A DNA stretch of 64,000 nt. It comes from Nitrosospira sp. Nsp14 (GTDB taxonomy: Bacteria > Pseudomonadota > Gammaproteobacteria > Burkholderiales > Nitrosomonadaceae). Below the pieces are notes generated by a model, which worked only from the letters and a program-made list of their open reading frames with translations, did no database searches and was not told where the DNA came from. Every line of letters begins with the position of its first letter. The first letter of the stretch is position 1. The position numbers were made by a program, and so were the translations under genes. Below are positions 20,875 through 28,643 of this stretch, in pieces. The stretch covers positions 1-64,000 of the forward strand of contig NZ_FOPV01000002.1 of NCBI RefSeq assembly GCF_900113575.1. The letters run 5' to 3'.

Positions 20875-22014
20875 ATGAAGAAAGTTGTTATTTTCCAGGA
20901 TAGATTACTACATTACCGCCTAAACCTTTTTCAGAGGCTGCGCGAGGCGTGTTCTATGCGCGGTATCGAATTGTGCCTAGTCCATGGCCAAGCTTCGCGT
21001 CGCGAGCTCACCAGAAAGGACGAAGGTACGTTGCCCTGGACTTACAAAATAACCAATCGATACTGGGAAATCGGTAAGCGGGATATTATCTGGCAATCGT
21101 TTCCGATAGCATTATTAAAAGATGCGGACCTGGCGGTGTTAATGCAGGAAAACCGCAACCTTTCCAATTATCGGGTATTGCTGAGTCGAATATATTCTTC
21201 CTGCAAGGTTGCGTACTGGGGTCACGGGAAGAATTTTCAGAGTGATGCTCCGACCGGATTGCGTGAGAAGTGGAAGGAGTTTTTGCTGACTCGAGTAGAT
21301 TGGTGGTTCGCTTACACAGATGTAACGGTTGATATTCTCCGCGAGGCAGGATATGCGGAGGAGCGTATTACCTGCCTCGATAATTCAATTGATAACGATG
21401 GTTTCAATAACGATCTAGCGTCCGTATCAGAGAAGCGTTTGAATGAGTTGCGAACCGAAATCGGGGCTGGGGATGAGACGAAGATCGGTTTGTTCTGCGG
21501 CTCACTCTACTCGGATAAGCGCCTCGCCTACATGGTGGAGGCAGCCGATCAGATACGTAGGGCGCTACCTGATTTTCGATTGCTTGTAATTGGAGATGGA
21601 CCAAGTGCAAGCGAAATGAGAGCTGCGGCGGAATCACGGCCATGGTTAAAGTGTCTCGGTGTGCGCAGAGGGCTGGAAAAGGCCGAATATTTTCGACTCG
21701 CTGATATCTGCTTTAATCCGGGAGCGGTTGGATTGCATGTACTTGATGCCTTTTGTGCTGGTATTCCAATGGCTACCACAGTTGATGCCCGACACGGCCC
21801 GGAGATCGCTTACTTAAAAGATGGGCAAAACGGCATCATCACCGAAGGCGGCCCCGAGAATTATGCGGAACGAATCATCAAGCTCTTGTCTACTCCTGCC
21901 GAGTATCAACGTTTATGTTTGGGTGCCAGAGAGGGGGCTGAGCGATATACGCTTAATAACATGGTTGATCGCTTTGTTGATGGAATAGAAAAATGCTTAA
22001 TGCTCCCGAAATAA
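20875..22014 (+). CDS. Family 4 (GT-B) glycosyltransferase
   Basis: This 379-residue protein begins MKKVVIFQDRLLHYRLNLF, has an N-terminal acceptor domain and a C-terminal Rossmann domain with GLFCGSLYSDKRL, LLVIGDGPS and the sugar-binding region NPGAVGLHVLDAFCAGIPM. That is the GT4 layout, with the E-x7-E position replaced by a Gly/Asp-rich variant. The ATG at 20875 was chosen since family members start there; an in-frame ATG at 20797 gives an unlikely N-terminus. It is a cytoplasmic enzyme of EPS assembly. Confidence 0.85.
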   Translation: MKKVVIFQDRLLHYRLNLFQRLREACSMRGIELCLVHGQASRRELTRKDEGTLPWTYKITNRYWEIGKRDIIWQSFPIALLKDADLAVLMQENRNLSNYRVLLSRIYSSCKVAYWGHGKNFQSDAPTGLREKWKEFLLTRVDWWFAYTDVTVDILREAGYAEERITCLDNSIDNDGFNNDLASVSEKRLNELRTEIGAGDETKIGLFCGSLYSDKRLAYMVEAADQIRRALPDFRLLVIGDGPSASEMRAAAESRPWLKCLGVRRGLEKAEYFRLADICFNPGAVGLHVLDAFCAGIPMATTVDARHGPEIAYLKDGQNGIITEGGPENYAERIIKLLSTPAEYQRLCLGAREGAERYTLNNMVDRFVDGIEKCLMLPK

Positions 22015-22343
22015 AGGAAACCCTCTACACCGAACTCGCATGTGTTGAACAAGCGGATTGATTCAGTGATCTGACGTGCGTATTGCACTAAATGGTTCCG
22101 CAGGTTGAAGCGAGCCAAAATACAGTAGCGTGCCCATCAGTAATCCCTATCAACTTGTGGGCTTGTAACCGCGTCTCTAGAAGATTCGATGCCTATACAT
22201 GTAACGTGCCCTTCAATGACTTACATGTTCCAGTCAATCAGGTATCTGGCCAAAAACTTATCCCAGGCCTTGATCTGATAGAGGTTCCGAAAGACCCAGA
22301 GGAGGAAGAGAAATTCACTGGAATAAATTAACTGGAGCACGTC
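22015..22343. other. Spacer upstream of the glycosidase gene
   Basis: No supported gene is visible; a 79-codon frame at 22092-22331 has no motif and no ribosome-binding site. The last bases hold GGAG, the ribosome-binding site of the next gene. Confidence 0.45.
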
Positions 22344-23468
22344 ATGAAAAAATATACTGCGATTCTGCTGCTCGTCTCTGCGATTTTATGGGTGGTGCCT
22401 CATAAAGAAGCAAATGCAACAGAGACGGTCCCAATAGAGTTTTTCGGACTAATGATTCATCGTGCTGATCAAGGTACGGCTTGGCCCGGGGTGCGCTTTG
22501 GTAGTTGGAGACTTTGGGATGCTTACGTTAATTGGGAACAACTTGAACCCAAGCGGGGCGAATGGGATTTTTCGCGGTTGGATCGTTATGTTGCTATGGC
22601 CAAGCAGCATAACGTGGACCTTCTGCTGCCTCTAGCTAACACTCCGCAATGGGCGGCAGCGCGACCTAATGATCCAAGCGGCTATAAGCCAGGTAACTCC
22701 AGCGAACCCGCTAACATCGAAGACTGGCGCCGATATGTCAGGACGGTTGGGGAACGTTACAAAGGACGTATTCACAACTACCAGATTTGGAACGAACCTA
22801 ACGCTAAACTTTTTTATACGGGAAGTCCTGCCAAGCTGGTTGAGCTAACATGTGAAGCATTTCGAATACTGAAGTCCATCGATCCCCAGAACCGGATTGT
22901 TTCGGCAGGCTCCACTCCAGGGGCAAAAGACCACCTTGGCTATTTGGATAACTTTCTTGCGTTAGGAGGGAAAGACTGTATCGATGTTGTGGGTCATCAT
23001 TTTTATGTTCCACATTCCGGCCCCGAGGCAATGGTGCCCCTAATCCGAGGAGTCCGTGGCGTGATGAAAAAAAATGGCATCCACCAAAAGCCGCTCTGGA
23101 GCACGGAAGCCGGTTGGTGGATCGCCAATGGCGATGGCACCCCAGATCATCGGTATGTTACAAAGGGTGGCTGGAAAAAGGTGTCGTTACAAGACGCAGG
23201 TGAATACGCCGTTCGGGCTTTTATACTGACAAGAGCTGAAGGTGTGGAGCGCTTCTTCTGGTATTCATGGGACAGTCCGTACGGACTTAGCTTGACTGAG
23301 CCTACTTCTAAAAAACCAAAGCAGGCTTTGGCAGAGAATTGGAATAACACAGTCGAGAGACTCGTTGGCTCAACCATACCCGTTTGCTCTCAAACTGGCA
23401 AGACCTGGCGTTGTAGCTTTATTCGAAAAGACGGCGCTAAAGTGGAAGACTCCTGGTCGGTTGAATAA
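22344..23468 (+). CDS. Secreted GH39/PslG-like glycoside hydrolase
   Basis: This 374-residue protein has a signal peptide (residues about 1-26, cut near ANATE) and a clan GH-A TIM barrel. The acid/base Glu151 sits in IWNEPNAK and the nucleophile Glu255 in WSTEAGWW; HHFYVPH lies at about 218-224. It resembles the PslG type of glycosidase found in EPS operons, which trims or degrades the polymer in the periplasm and helps chain release. It sits among glycosyltransferase genes, so the local EPS is its likely substrate. GGAG lies seven bases before the ATG. Confidence 0.85.
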   Translation: MKKYTAILLLVSAILWVVPHKEANATETVPIEFFGLMIHRADQGTAWPGVRFGSWRLWDAYVNWEQLEPKRGEWDFSRLDRYVAMAKQHNVDLLLPLANTPQWAAARPNDPSGYKPGNSSEPANIEDWRRYVRTVGERYKGRIHNYQIWNEPNAKLFYTGSPAKLVELTCEAFRILKSIDPQNRIVSAGSTPGAKDHLGYLDNFLALGGKDCIDVVGHHFYVPHSGPEAMVPLIRGVRGVMKKNGIHQKPLWSTEAGWWIANGDGTPDHRYVTKGGWKKVSLQDAGEYAVRAFILTRAEGVERFFWYSWDSPYGLSLTEPTSKKPKQALAENWNNTVERLVGSTIPVCSQTGKTWRCSFIRKDGAKVEDSWSVE

Positions 23469-23489
23469 CTTTAGTCTTGGTATAAAGCA

Positions 23490-24131
23490 ATGATCAACGG
23501 CCTTACAGCTATACTACGGCATCTCTATACTCGATATAAGACACTTGGAAAAGGCCGCTATCTGAGCTATGGTAAAGACCTTCATATCGGCAAGGGCACC
23601 TCTCTTTGGGCGCCCAAAGTGCTGCGCATCGGTAACAATGTTCATATTGGTAAGCATGTGCACATCGAAGCCAACGCTGAAATCGGAGACTACTGCCTAG
23701 TTGCGAACCAGGTCGCAATTGTCGGACGCCATGATCATGATTTTTCGGCGATTGGATTCCCTATTCGCTACACCCCCTGGATAGGAAGTGAACGCTTTCC
23801 AAGCCGCTTCAGCGACGAGATAGCTATTATTGAGAGTGATGTGTGGCTGGGCTATGGTGCCATCATACTCACGGGTGTAAAAATCGGAAAAGGGGCAATT
23901 GTGGCTGCGGGCTCTACGGTGACTAGAGATGTTGCCAGCTACTCAATCGTCGCTGGATCGCCCGCTCGAGTCATTGGCAAACGGTTTGAGAGTATGGAGG
24001 CGGTCGCGGCCCATGAAATGGCTATAGCTAAGGGGCGCTTTCGGTTTTCCGAACGAGGTTTCGATTTCTGCGAAATTGTTCCCGCATACGAGCGTTCGAT
24101 TCAAGAACCAAGAACCACGAAGGAGCAATGA
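23490..24131 (+). CDS. Hexapeptide-repeat (LbH) acyltransferase
   Basis: This 213-residue protein has left-handed beta-helix hexads from about residue 30 to 165. They end in the signature GAIVAAGSTVTRDVASYSIV and AGSPARVIGKRF typical of WcaF/CatB-type O-acetyltransferases. A His-containing loop (VGRHDHDFSAIG) probably holds the catalytic base. It would acetylate a sugar of the EPS in the cytoplasm using acetyl-CoA. It starts 21 bases after the glycosidase gene, in the same direction. Confidence 0.85.
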   Translation: MINGLTAILRHLYTRYKTLGKGRYLSYGKDLHIGKGTSLWAPKVLRIGNNVHIGKHVHIEANAEIGDYCLVANQVAIVGRHDHDFSAIGFPIRYTPWIGSERFPSRFSDEIAIIESDVWLGYGAIILTGVKIGKGAIVAAGSTVTRDVASYSIVAGSPARVIGKRFESMEAVAAHEMAIAKGRFRFSERGFDFCEIVPAYERSIQEPRTTKEQ

Positions 24132-24408
24132 CAAATATGATAGAAGACGAATTTTCCTTCTAACCTATCGATGGATAGGCCGGGGCGCGCCGTTCTTTTG
24201 CTCGGGAACGCACTATCGTAGCTGGTGCGAACTTGAAGTATATGTTAGGAGTTTATTCTGCTTTTGAGCCGTGACGAAATCGGACTCGACTGGCTGAACA
24301 GCCATGTAGTTCGTAAAGGTAGTAGTGCCCAGAAGTACGTCTTTTATGGCCTTATAAGGGATCGAAGCTGTTTGAACGCGCACAACATACCTTTCCTATG
24401 GAGTCGGA

Positions 24409-25149
24409 ATGCTATCTCCTCAATCACAAAAAATATTATTAATTTTAAATGTCCTGGCGAAAAGAATAGTCAAGGAAAGTTTCGGTTTTTTTGGGTTTGA
24501 GCTATCGCGTTATAAAGGACCAAGCCCTCTATTACATCATAAAATAGACTTGCTTTTCGACGTGGGGGCTAATATTGGACAATACGCTTTGTTATCGAGA
24601 GGAGAAGGTTACGCAGGGAAAATAATTTCCTTCGAACCCTTATCCATGGCTTATTCCGTCCTCGCCGAAACGGCTAAGTCTGACCGCTTATGGGTAGTTC
24701 ATGAAAGATGCGCTATCGGTTCCACAAATGGAGAAATAGAGATAAATGTTGCGGGTAATTCTTACAGCTCATCAATTTTGCCGATGCTCCGGGCGCACTC
24801 AGATGTGGCACCTCAATCAGCGTATACCGGGAAAGATTCGGCTAAGATTGTCACCCTTGATTCGATTTTTTACGATTATCGAACGACAAGAGAAAAAGTG
24901 TTTTTGAAGATAGATACTCAAGGGTTTGAAAGAGCGGTTTTGGAAGGAGCAAAAAATTGCCTCCGAGATATCCACGCGATCCAGCTTGAGCTAAGCCTTA
25001 TTGCATTGTATGAGGGGCAGGAGCTCTATGAGTATTTCTTTTCGTACTTGAAAGATGCTGGATTTGAGATCTGGTCACTTGTTCCTGGCTTCTCGGATTC
25101 ACGGACTGGGCAGTCGCTTCAATTTGATGCGGTTTTTGTCCGACCCTAA
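24409..25149 (+). CDS. FkbM-family methyltransferase
   Basis: This 246-residue protein has a SAM-binding site LLFDVGANIGQYALL (about 47-61), an acidic motif IISFEPLS (about 73-80) and the FkbM signature FLKIDTQGFERAVLEGA (about 165-181). FkbM enzymes methylate hydroxyl groups of sugars or other metabolites, and in EPS loci they probably make O-methyl sugars. The start is supported by GGAG six bases before the ATG. The 277 bases before it hold only a 78-codon overlapping frame that I reject. The G+C content is lower here than in the neighbours, a hint of acquisition. Confidence 0.85.
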   Translation: MLSPQSQKILLILNVLAKRIVKESFGFFGFELSRYKGPSPLLHHKIDLLFDVGANIGQYALLSRGEGYAGKIISFEPLSMAYSVLAETAKSDRLWVVHERCAIGSTNGEIEINVAGNSYSSSILPMLRAHSDVAPQSAYTGKDSAKIVTLDSIFYDYRTTREKVFLKIDTQGFERAVLEGAKNCLRDIHAIQLELSLIALYEGQELYEYFFSYLKDAGFEIWSLVPGFSDSRTGQSLQFDAVFVRP

Positions 25150-25535
25150 CTGTGTAAACTACCCTGCATCACTTCGTGTAGTGAATCGCCCAGTTCCCCA
25201 GCAGACACATGTGCCTTAACGTGCGATGAGCAAAAGGATACCCCCCTATGAAGTCAACGTACTCCACGCAACAACTGTCACAGAGGTGATATCTAATAGC
25301 TGGTTGCCGTCCCAACTTTTCGTGATCCAGAGGTATGGATGGGTCAGATGTTATAACTTATTTGCGTGGGAACGCGCGGCGTACAACCTCACCGGGGAGG
25401 AGTTACCATTTATTCCCCGGTGCACCAAATAACTCCGATAATTTTGCGTAGCATCGCAGTAGGGCAATTGTCCTTCGGCCGATTTACGGAGCAAATCATG
25501 CGATAAATGTCAGTTATTGAAACGAGGTTAGGCCT
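25150..25535. other. Spacer before the WecG/TagA gene
   Basis: No supported gene, tRNA or clear terminator was found. A short inverted repeat lies near 25169-25184 (CACTTCGTGTAGTG). The lower G+C content continues from the preceding gene. Confidence 0.4.
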
Positions 25536-26306
25536 ATGGCGATTAGTAACAAAAAATTCATTCTTGGAATTCCGGTTTCCATGGATTCCCACGATTTGGT
25601 ACTCGCAGAAATCGCGAAGCGCATCAAGGACGGGACGTCGGGTGGATATATTTCCATCACGAACACCGAGTCAATGTATCACGCTCTCAGGCGCCCTGAC
25701 CACCTGGCTTTTATCCAGGGAGCAGAATTTTCACTGTGTGACGGGGTGGGGGTTATCGCGGCAGGATACTTCTGGGGACTCAAGATCAATCGGTACAATG
25801 GGCCCATTCTACAGTTAGATTGCAGCGAGTACGGCCAGTCACATGGTTGGCGTCATTTCTTCTATGGTGGAAAAGAAGGGGTGGCCGACTTGATGAGCGT
25901 AAAGCTTAAGGCATTATATCCAGACATAAACATAGTCGGAACATATTGTCCCCCTTTCCGGGAGATGACGGCCGAAGAAGATGAGAAAGTTGTGCGCATG
26001 ATCAACGACGCGAAGCCGGATATCATATGGGTCGGGCTTGGTCTCATCAAACAGGAAATATGGATCGCGCGACATCTCAACCGGTTAAATGCTGCTTGGG
26101 CAGTGGGGGTGGGCGCAGCTTTCGATTATCATTCGGGGGCGGTGCCATGGGCCCCGCAATGGATAAGGGCGCTTGGGCTCGAATGGGTCTTTCGCTTGAT
26201 TATCCAGCCAAAACTTCGCGCAAAGCGATATTGGTGGTCGCTCATCTTTGTTATTGAGGCCGCGTTGTCAGGTGTGCTTCGCCCACTTAGGCGAGATTCC
26301 AAGTAG
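25536..26306 (+). CDS. WecG/TagA/CpsF-family (GT26) glycosyltransferase
   Basis: This 256-residue protein has the family features SITNTESMYHALRRP (with the conserved Asn), CDGVGVIAAG at about 69-78, FYGGKEGV, and IIWVGLGLIKQEIW. These enzymes transfer ManNAc or ManNAc uronic acid type sugars to lipid-linked acceptors. A UDP-ManNAc supplier, wecB, lies about 7 kb downstream, which supports a ManNAc-like donor. The C-terminal amphipathic region (RLIIQPKLRAKRYWWSL) probably mediates membrane contact. Confidence 0.9.
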   Translation: MAISNKKFILGIPVSMDSHDLVLAEIAKRIKDGTSGGYISITNTESMYHALRRPDHLAFIQGAEFSLCDGVGVIAAGYFWGLKINRYNGPILQLDCSEYGQSHGWRHFFYGGKEGVADLMSVKLKALYPDINIVGTYCPPFREMTAEEDEKVVRMINDAKPDIIWVGLGLIKQEIWIARHLNRLNAAWAVGVGAAFDYHSGAVPWAPQWIRALGLEWVFRLIIQPKLRAKRYWWSLIFVIEAALSGVLRPLRRDSK

Positions 26307-26329
26307 TTCACTTCTTATAAGGATTGAGA

Positions 26330-27412
26330 ATGATCCGGTTAGCTATCGTCGGCCTCGGAAAAATGGGCTTATCCCATTATTCCATTATTAATACGCATCC
26401 GAACATTGAGCTTGTGGCGATATGTGATTCCGCCGGCTACGTGCTGGATGTTCTGAACAAGTATACTGGTGTTCGTACCTACACTGATTTTGATACGATG
26501 CTGCGCGAAGTCGCGCTTGATGCCTTAATCATTGCTACCCCGTCAAGTATTCATACAAAGATGGTAAAGGCTGCGCTTGACAAAAATCTCCATCTCTTTT
26601 GCGAAAAACCCTTTTGCCTCGACACGGCGGAGGGAGAAGAAATAACTCGCATTGCCAACGAAAAGGGTTTGATTAATCAAGTAGGTTATCATTACCGGTT
26701 TGTTGGCGCTTTCCAAGAAGTCAAGCGTTTGCTAGACATAAACGCTATTGGCGAGGTAACGCATGTGCTCGCCGAGGCCTACGGTCCCGTCGTATTGAAA
26801 CCGAAAGGCTCAACCTGGCGTACACAGCGCTCGGAAGGCGGCGGCTGCCTGTACGACTACGCTGCTCATCCTATCAATCTCGTGAATTGGTATATGGGAG
26901 CGCCGCAAAGGGTAGGCGGTACTATTCTGAATAAGATTTTCTCGAAGGATACGGATGATGAGGTGTGCGCTACTTTATATTATGAAGGTGGTAAGAGCGC
27001 CCAAATATCGGTGAATTGGAGCGACGAATCCTACCGAAAAATGACAACAAAAATGACCATATGGGGTACTAACGGTCGCATTTACGCCGATCGGCAGGAA
27101 TGTAAAGTGTATTTTAGAGGTACTGCGTGTATCCCCCAGGGTTATGAACAGGGCTGGAATGTTCGCTATACGACGGATCTGACTGAAGCAGTATGGTTCT
27201 ACCTTCGTGGCGAGGAGTACTCTGCGCAACTGGACTATTTTGTGCGTTGCATTGAAGGAAAATGCGCCAGCGACAACGTTAACTCGTTTGAAAATGCGAT
27301 GATGACAGACCGTGTAATAGCAATGATGATAGCCGATGTAAAGGGAGGGCAAAAAAGCGACGCCCAGCCGGAAATACCGAAGAAGAGAACGCTTTTTTTT
27401 CGCAACCGTTAA
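26330..27412 (+). CDS. Gfo/Idh/MocA-family sugar oxidoreductase
   Basis: This 360-residue protein has an N-terminal NAD-binding Rossmann fold (MIRLAIVGLGKMGLSHY) and the EKP signature in LFCEKPFCL at about 90-98. A GYHYRF segment near 122 leads into the C-terminal alpha/beta substrate domain. It probably oxidises or reduces a nucleotide sugar for the EPS. The ATG at 26330 was chosen over a TTG two codons earlier, because AAGGA sits about seven bases before it. It lies 23 bases after the GT26 gene and 42 bases before the next gene. Confidence 0.87.
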   Translation: MIRLAIVGLGKMGLSHYSIINTHPNIELVAICDSAGYVLDVLNKYTGVRTYTDFDTMLREVALDALIIATPSSIHTKMVKAALDKNLHLFCEKPFCLDTAEGEEITRIANEKGLINQVGYHYRFVGAFQEVKRLLDINAIGEVTHVLAEAYGPVVLKPKGSTWRTQRSEGGGCLYDYAAHPINLVNWYMGAPQRVGGTILNKIFSKDTDDEVCATLYYEGGKSAQISVNWSDESYRKMTTKMTIWGTNGRIYADRQECKVYFRGTACIPQGYEQGWNVRYTTDLTEAVWFYLRGEEYSAQLDYFVRCIEGKCASDNVNSFENAMMTDRVIAMMIADVKGGQKSDAQPEIPKKRTLFFRNR

Positions 27413-27454
27413 ATTGAACGCTAACTCGGTTAGCGATTTGGATTGGAGTAGGAA

Positions 27455-28339
27455 ATGGATCGTTTACTTTTTGGGGATAATCAGTTTTTTGGCGTTAATC
27501 ACATGTCAGAAGAGAAAGCGCTGGCTCAGTCCATCCGCTTTCAGGATATTCAAGCGGTTATCGATGTACTTGATAATGCATACGACGAAGGCGTAAAGAG
27601 CTTTATGTGCACCACGCACGATCGCATTGCGCTGGTTGCCGATTATATGCGGGCAAATCCAGCACGTTACCAGGATTTTAGCTTCTTACCGTGTATGCCA
27701 TACGCGCACAAGTATGCAAACGCTGTAACCGAAGATGGCATGTTAGGCGCATTGAAACGTTTCATGCCCGATGAGGGTCTTGTAAATGCCGTGATGCGTG
27801 GAGGTATGTCGTTGGCGAAGAAGGATATCGAAGGCATTACCACTGTGCTGGTCGATGCTGAGATGAAAATGTTCACTGGGCTTAGGACACCAATTATCTT
27901 CTTACAAAATGTTGTCGTTGACCTGCTGCTTGGTTTGGGCTTCAAAGATGCTTTTCGTATTTTTGCTACGCACGTCAGGAGCCGGTATAACGCGGAACCA
28001 GGTTTCATAACGATGAATCTCCCATTACTGCTGGATGCGCTTGAAGAGGTGGGGGTGGAAAATCCAATCGTGTGTTCTAATATCAACAAAATCGGATTCC
28101 GCATGTGCGGAGGATTTGAGGCGTACGTACGGGCGCTACGAGAGAAAAAAGTTCGTGCCATCGCCATGTCCGTCTTCGCCTCAGGCGCGATTGCGCCGGA
28201 CGAAGCGATTGAATGGATATGCCAGCAACCGAATATCGAGTCGATCGTCTTTGGTGCTTCGAGCCGCAGCAACATTCGCAACACCAGGGAGTTGGTTGAT
28301 CGTTACTGGCCAAGCTCAAGTCTGCTACCCGCCGCTTGA
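27455..28339 (+). CDS. Protein of unknown function, EPS-locus type; C-terminus altered by IS remnant
   Basis: This 294-residue protein has alternating alpha/beta sequence suggestive of a TIM barrel: start LLFGDNQFFGVNHMS, then FMCTTHDR, PCMPYAHKYANAV, CSNINKIGFRMCGG and IESIVFGASSR. The pattern of paired strands and the C-terminal GASS segment recalls aldo/keto-reductase-like barrels, but I do not recognise a catalytic tetrad and assign no reaction. It follows the Gfo/Idh gene and probably works with it. The last nine residues (PSSSLLPAA) are encoded by the IS3-type remnant from 28311 on, so the natural C-terminus has been lost and replaced. Confidence 0.75.
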   Translation: MDRLLFGDNQFFGVNHMSEEKALAQSIRFQDIQAVIDVLDNAYDEGVKSFMCTTHDRIALVADYMRANPARYQDFSFLPCMPYAHKYANAVTEDGMLGALKRFMPDEGLVNAVMRGGMSLAKKDIEGITTVLVDAEMKMFTGLRTPIIFLQNVVVDLLLGLGFKDAFRIFATHVRSRYNAEPGFITMNLPLLLDALEEVGVENPIVCSNINKIGFRMCGGFEAYVRALREKKVRAIAMSVFASGAIAPDEAIEWICQQPNIESIVFGASSRSNIRNTRELVDRYWPSSSLLPAA

Positions 28340-28569
28340 GCTTGCTGTTCTCCTCTTCCAATTGCCGCAACCGCCGCAGTTCCGAAGGGCCGAAGCCCGC
28401 CATAATTCTTCTTCCGGTTATGAAACTTGGCATGGCTGATGCCCATCTTCTTGCGGATCTCTTTAACCAGCGCGCCAGGTTCGGTTTTTTCGAAGGCAGA
28501 CGCGATCAGTTGCATCATACGCTTGCTTCTCTCCCCAATATGACGCTTTTGAACAAGCGTGAAATTCAT
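28311..28569 (-). pseudogene. IS3-family OrfA remnant
   Basis: The minus strand from 28569 encodes MNFTLVQKRHIGERSKRM, then a transposase-8-like helix-turn-helix (KEIRKKMGISHAKFHN) and KKNYGG. Near 28393-28397 one extra T shifts the frame. In the other frame the expected continuation, GPSELRRLRQLEEENSKLKR and VADLSL, follows. Homology stops abruptly at about 28311, inside the end of the neighbouring gene. OrfB is absent. The element is therefore dead. Confidence 0.85.
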
Positions 28570-28570
28570 G

Positions 28571-28619
28571 CCTCAAACCCTATTTGTAGTGAGATGGTTT
28601 AGTAGGATAGGGTTTGAGG
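28571..28619. repeat. 13-bp perfect inverted repeat
   Basis: CCTCAAACCCTAT at 28571-28583 and its exact complement at 28607-28619 are separated by 23 bases. The repeat lies directly upstream of the OrfA remnant and 25 bases downstream of the beta-helix gene stop on the minus strand. It may be a terminator-like hairpin for that gene, although no T-tract follows, or part of the IS end. Confidence 0.6.
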
Positions 28620-28643
28620 TCTAAAAATGAAAATCCCGCAACT

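Noticed and set aside
24264-24500. 78-codon plus-strand frame before the FkbM gene
   Set aside because: Overlaps the well-supported FkbM start in another frame and lacks a ribosome-binding site and motifs.
27667-28284. 205-codon minus-strand frame
   Set aside because: Shadow of the barrel-like gene on the plus strand; Ser/Thr/Ile-rich with no motif.
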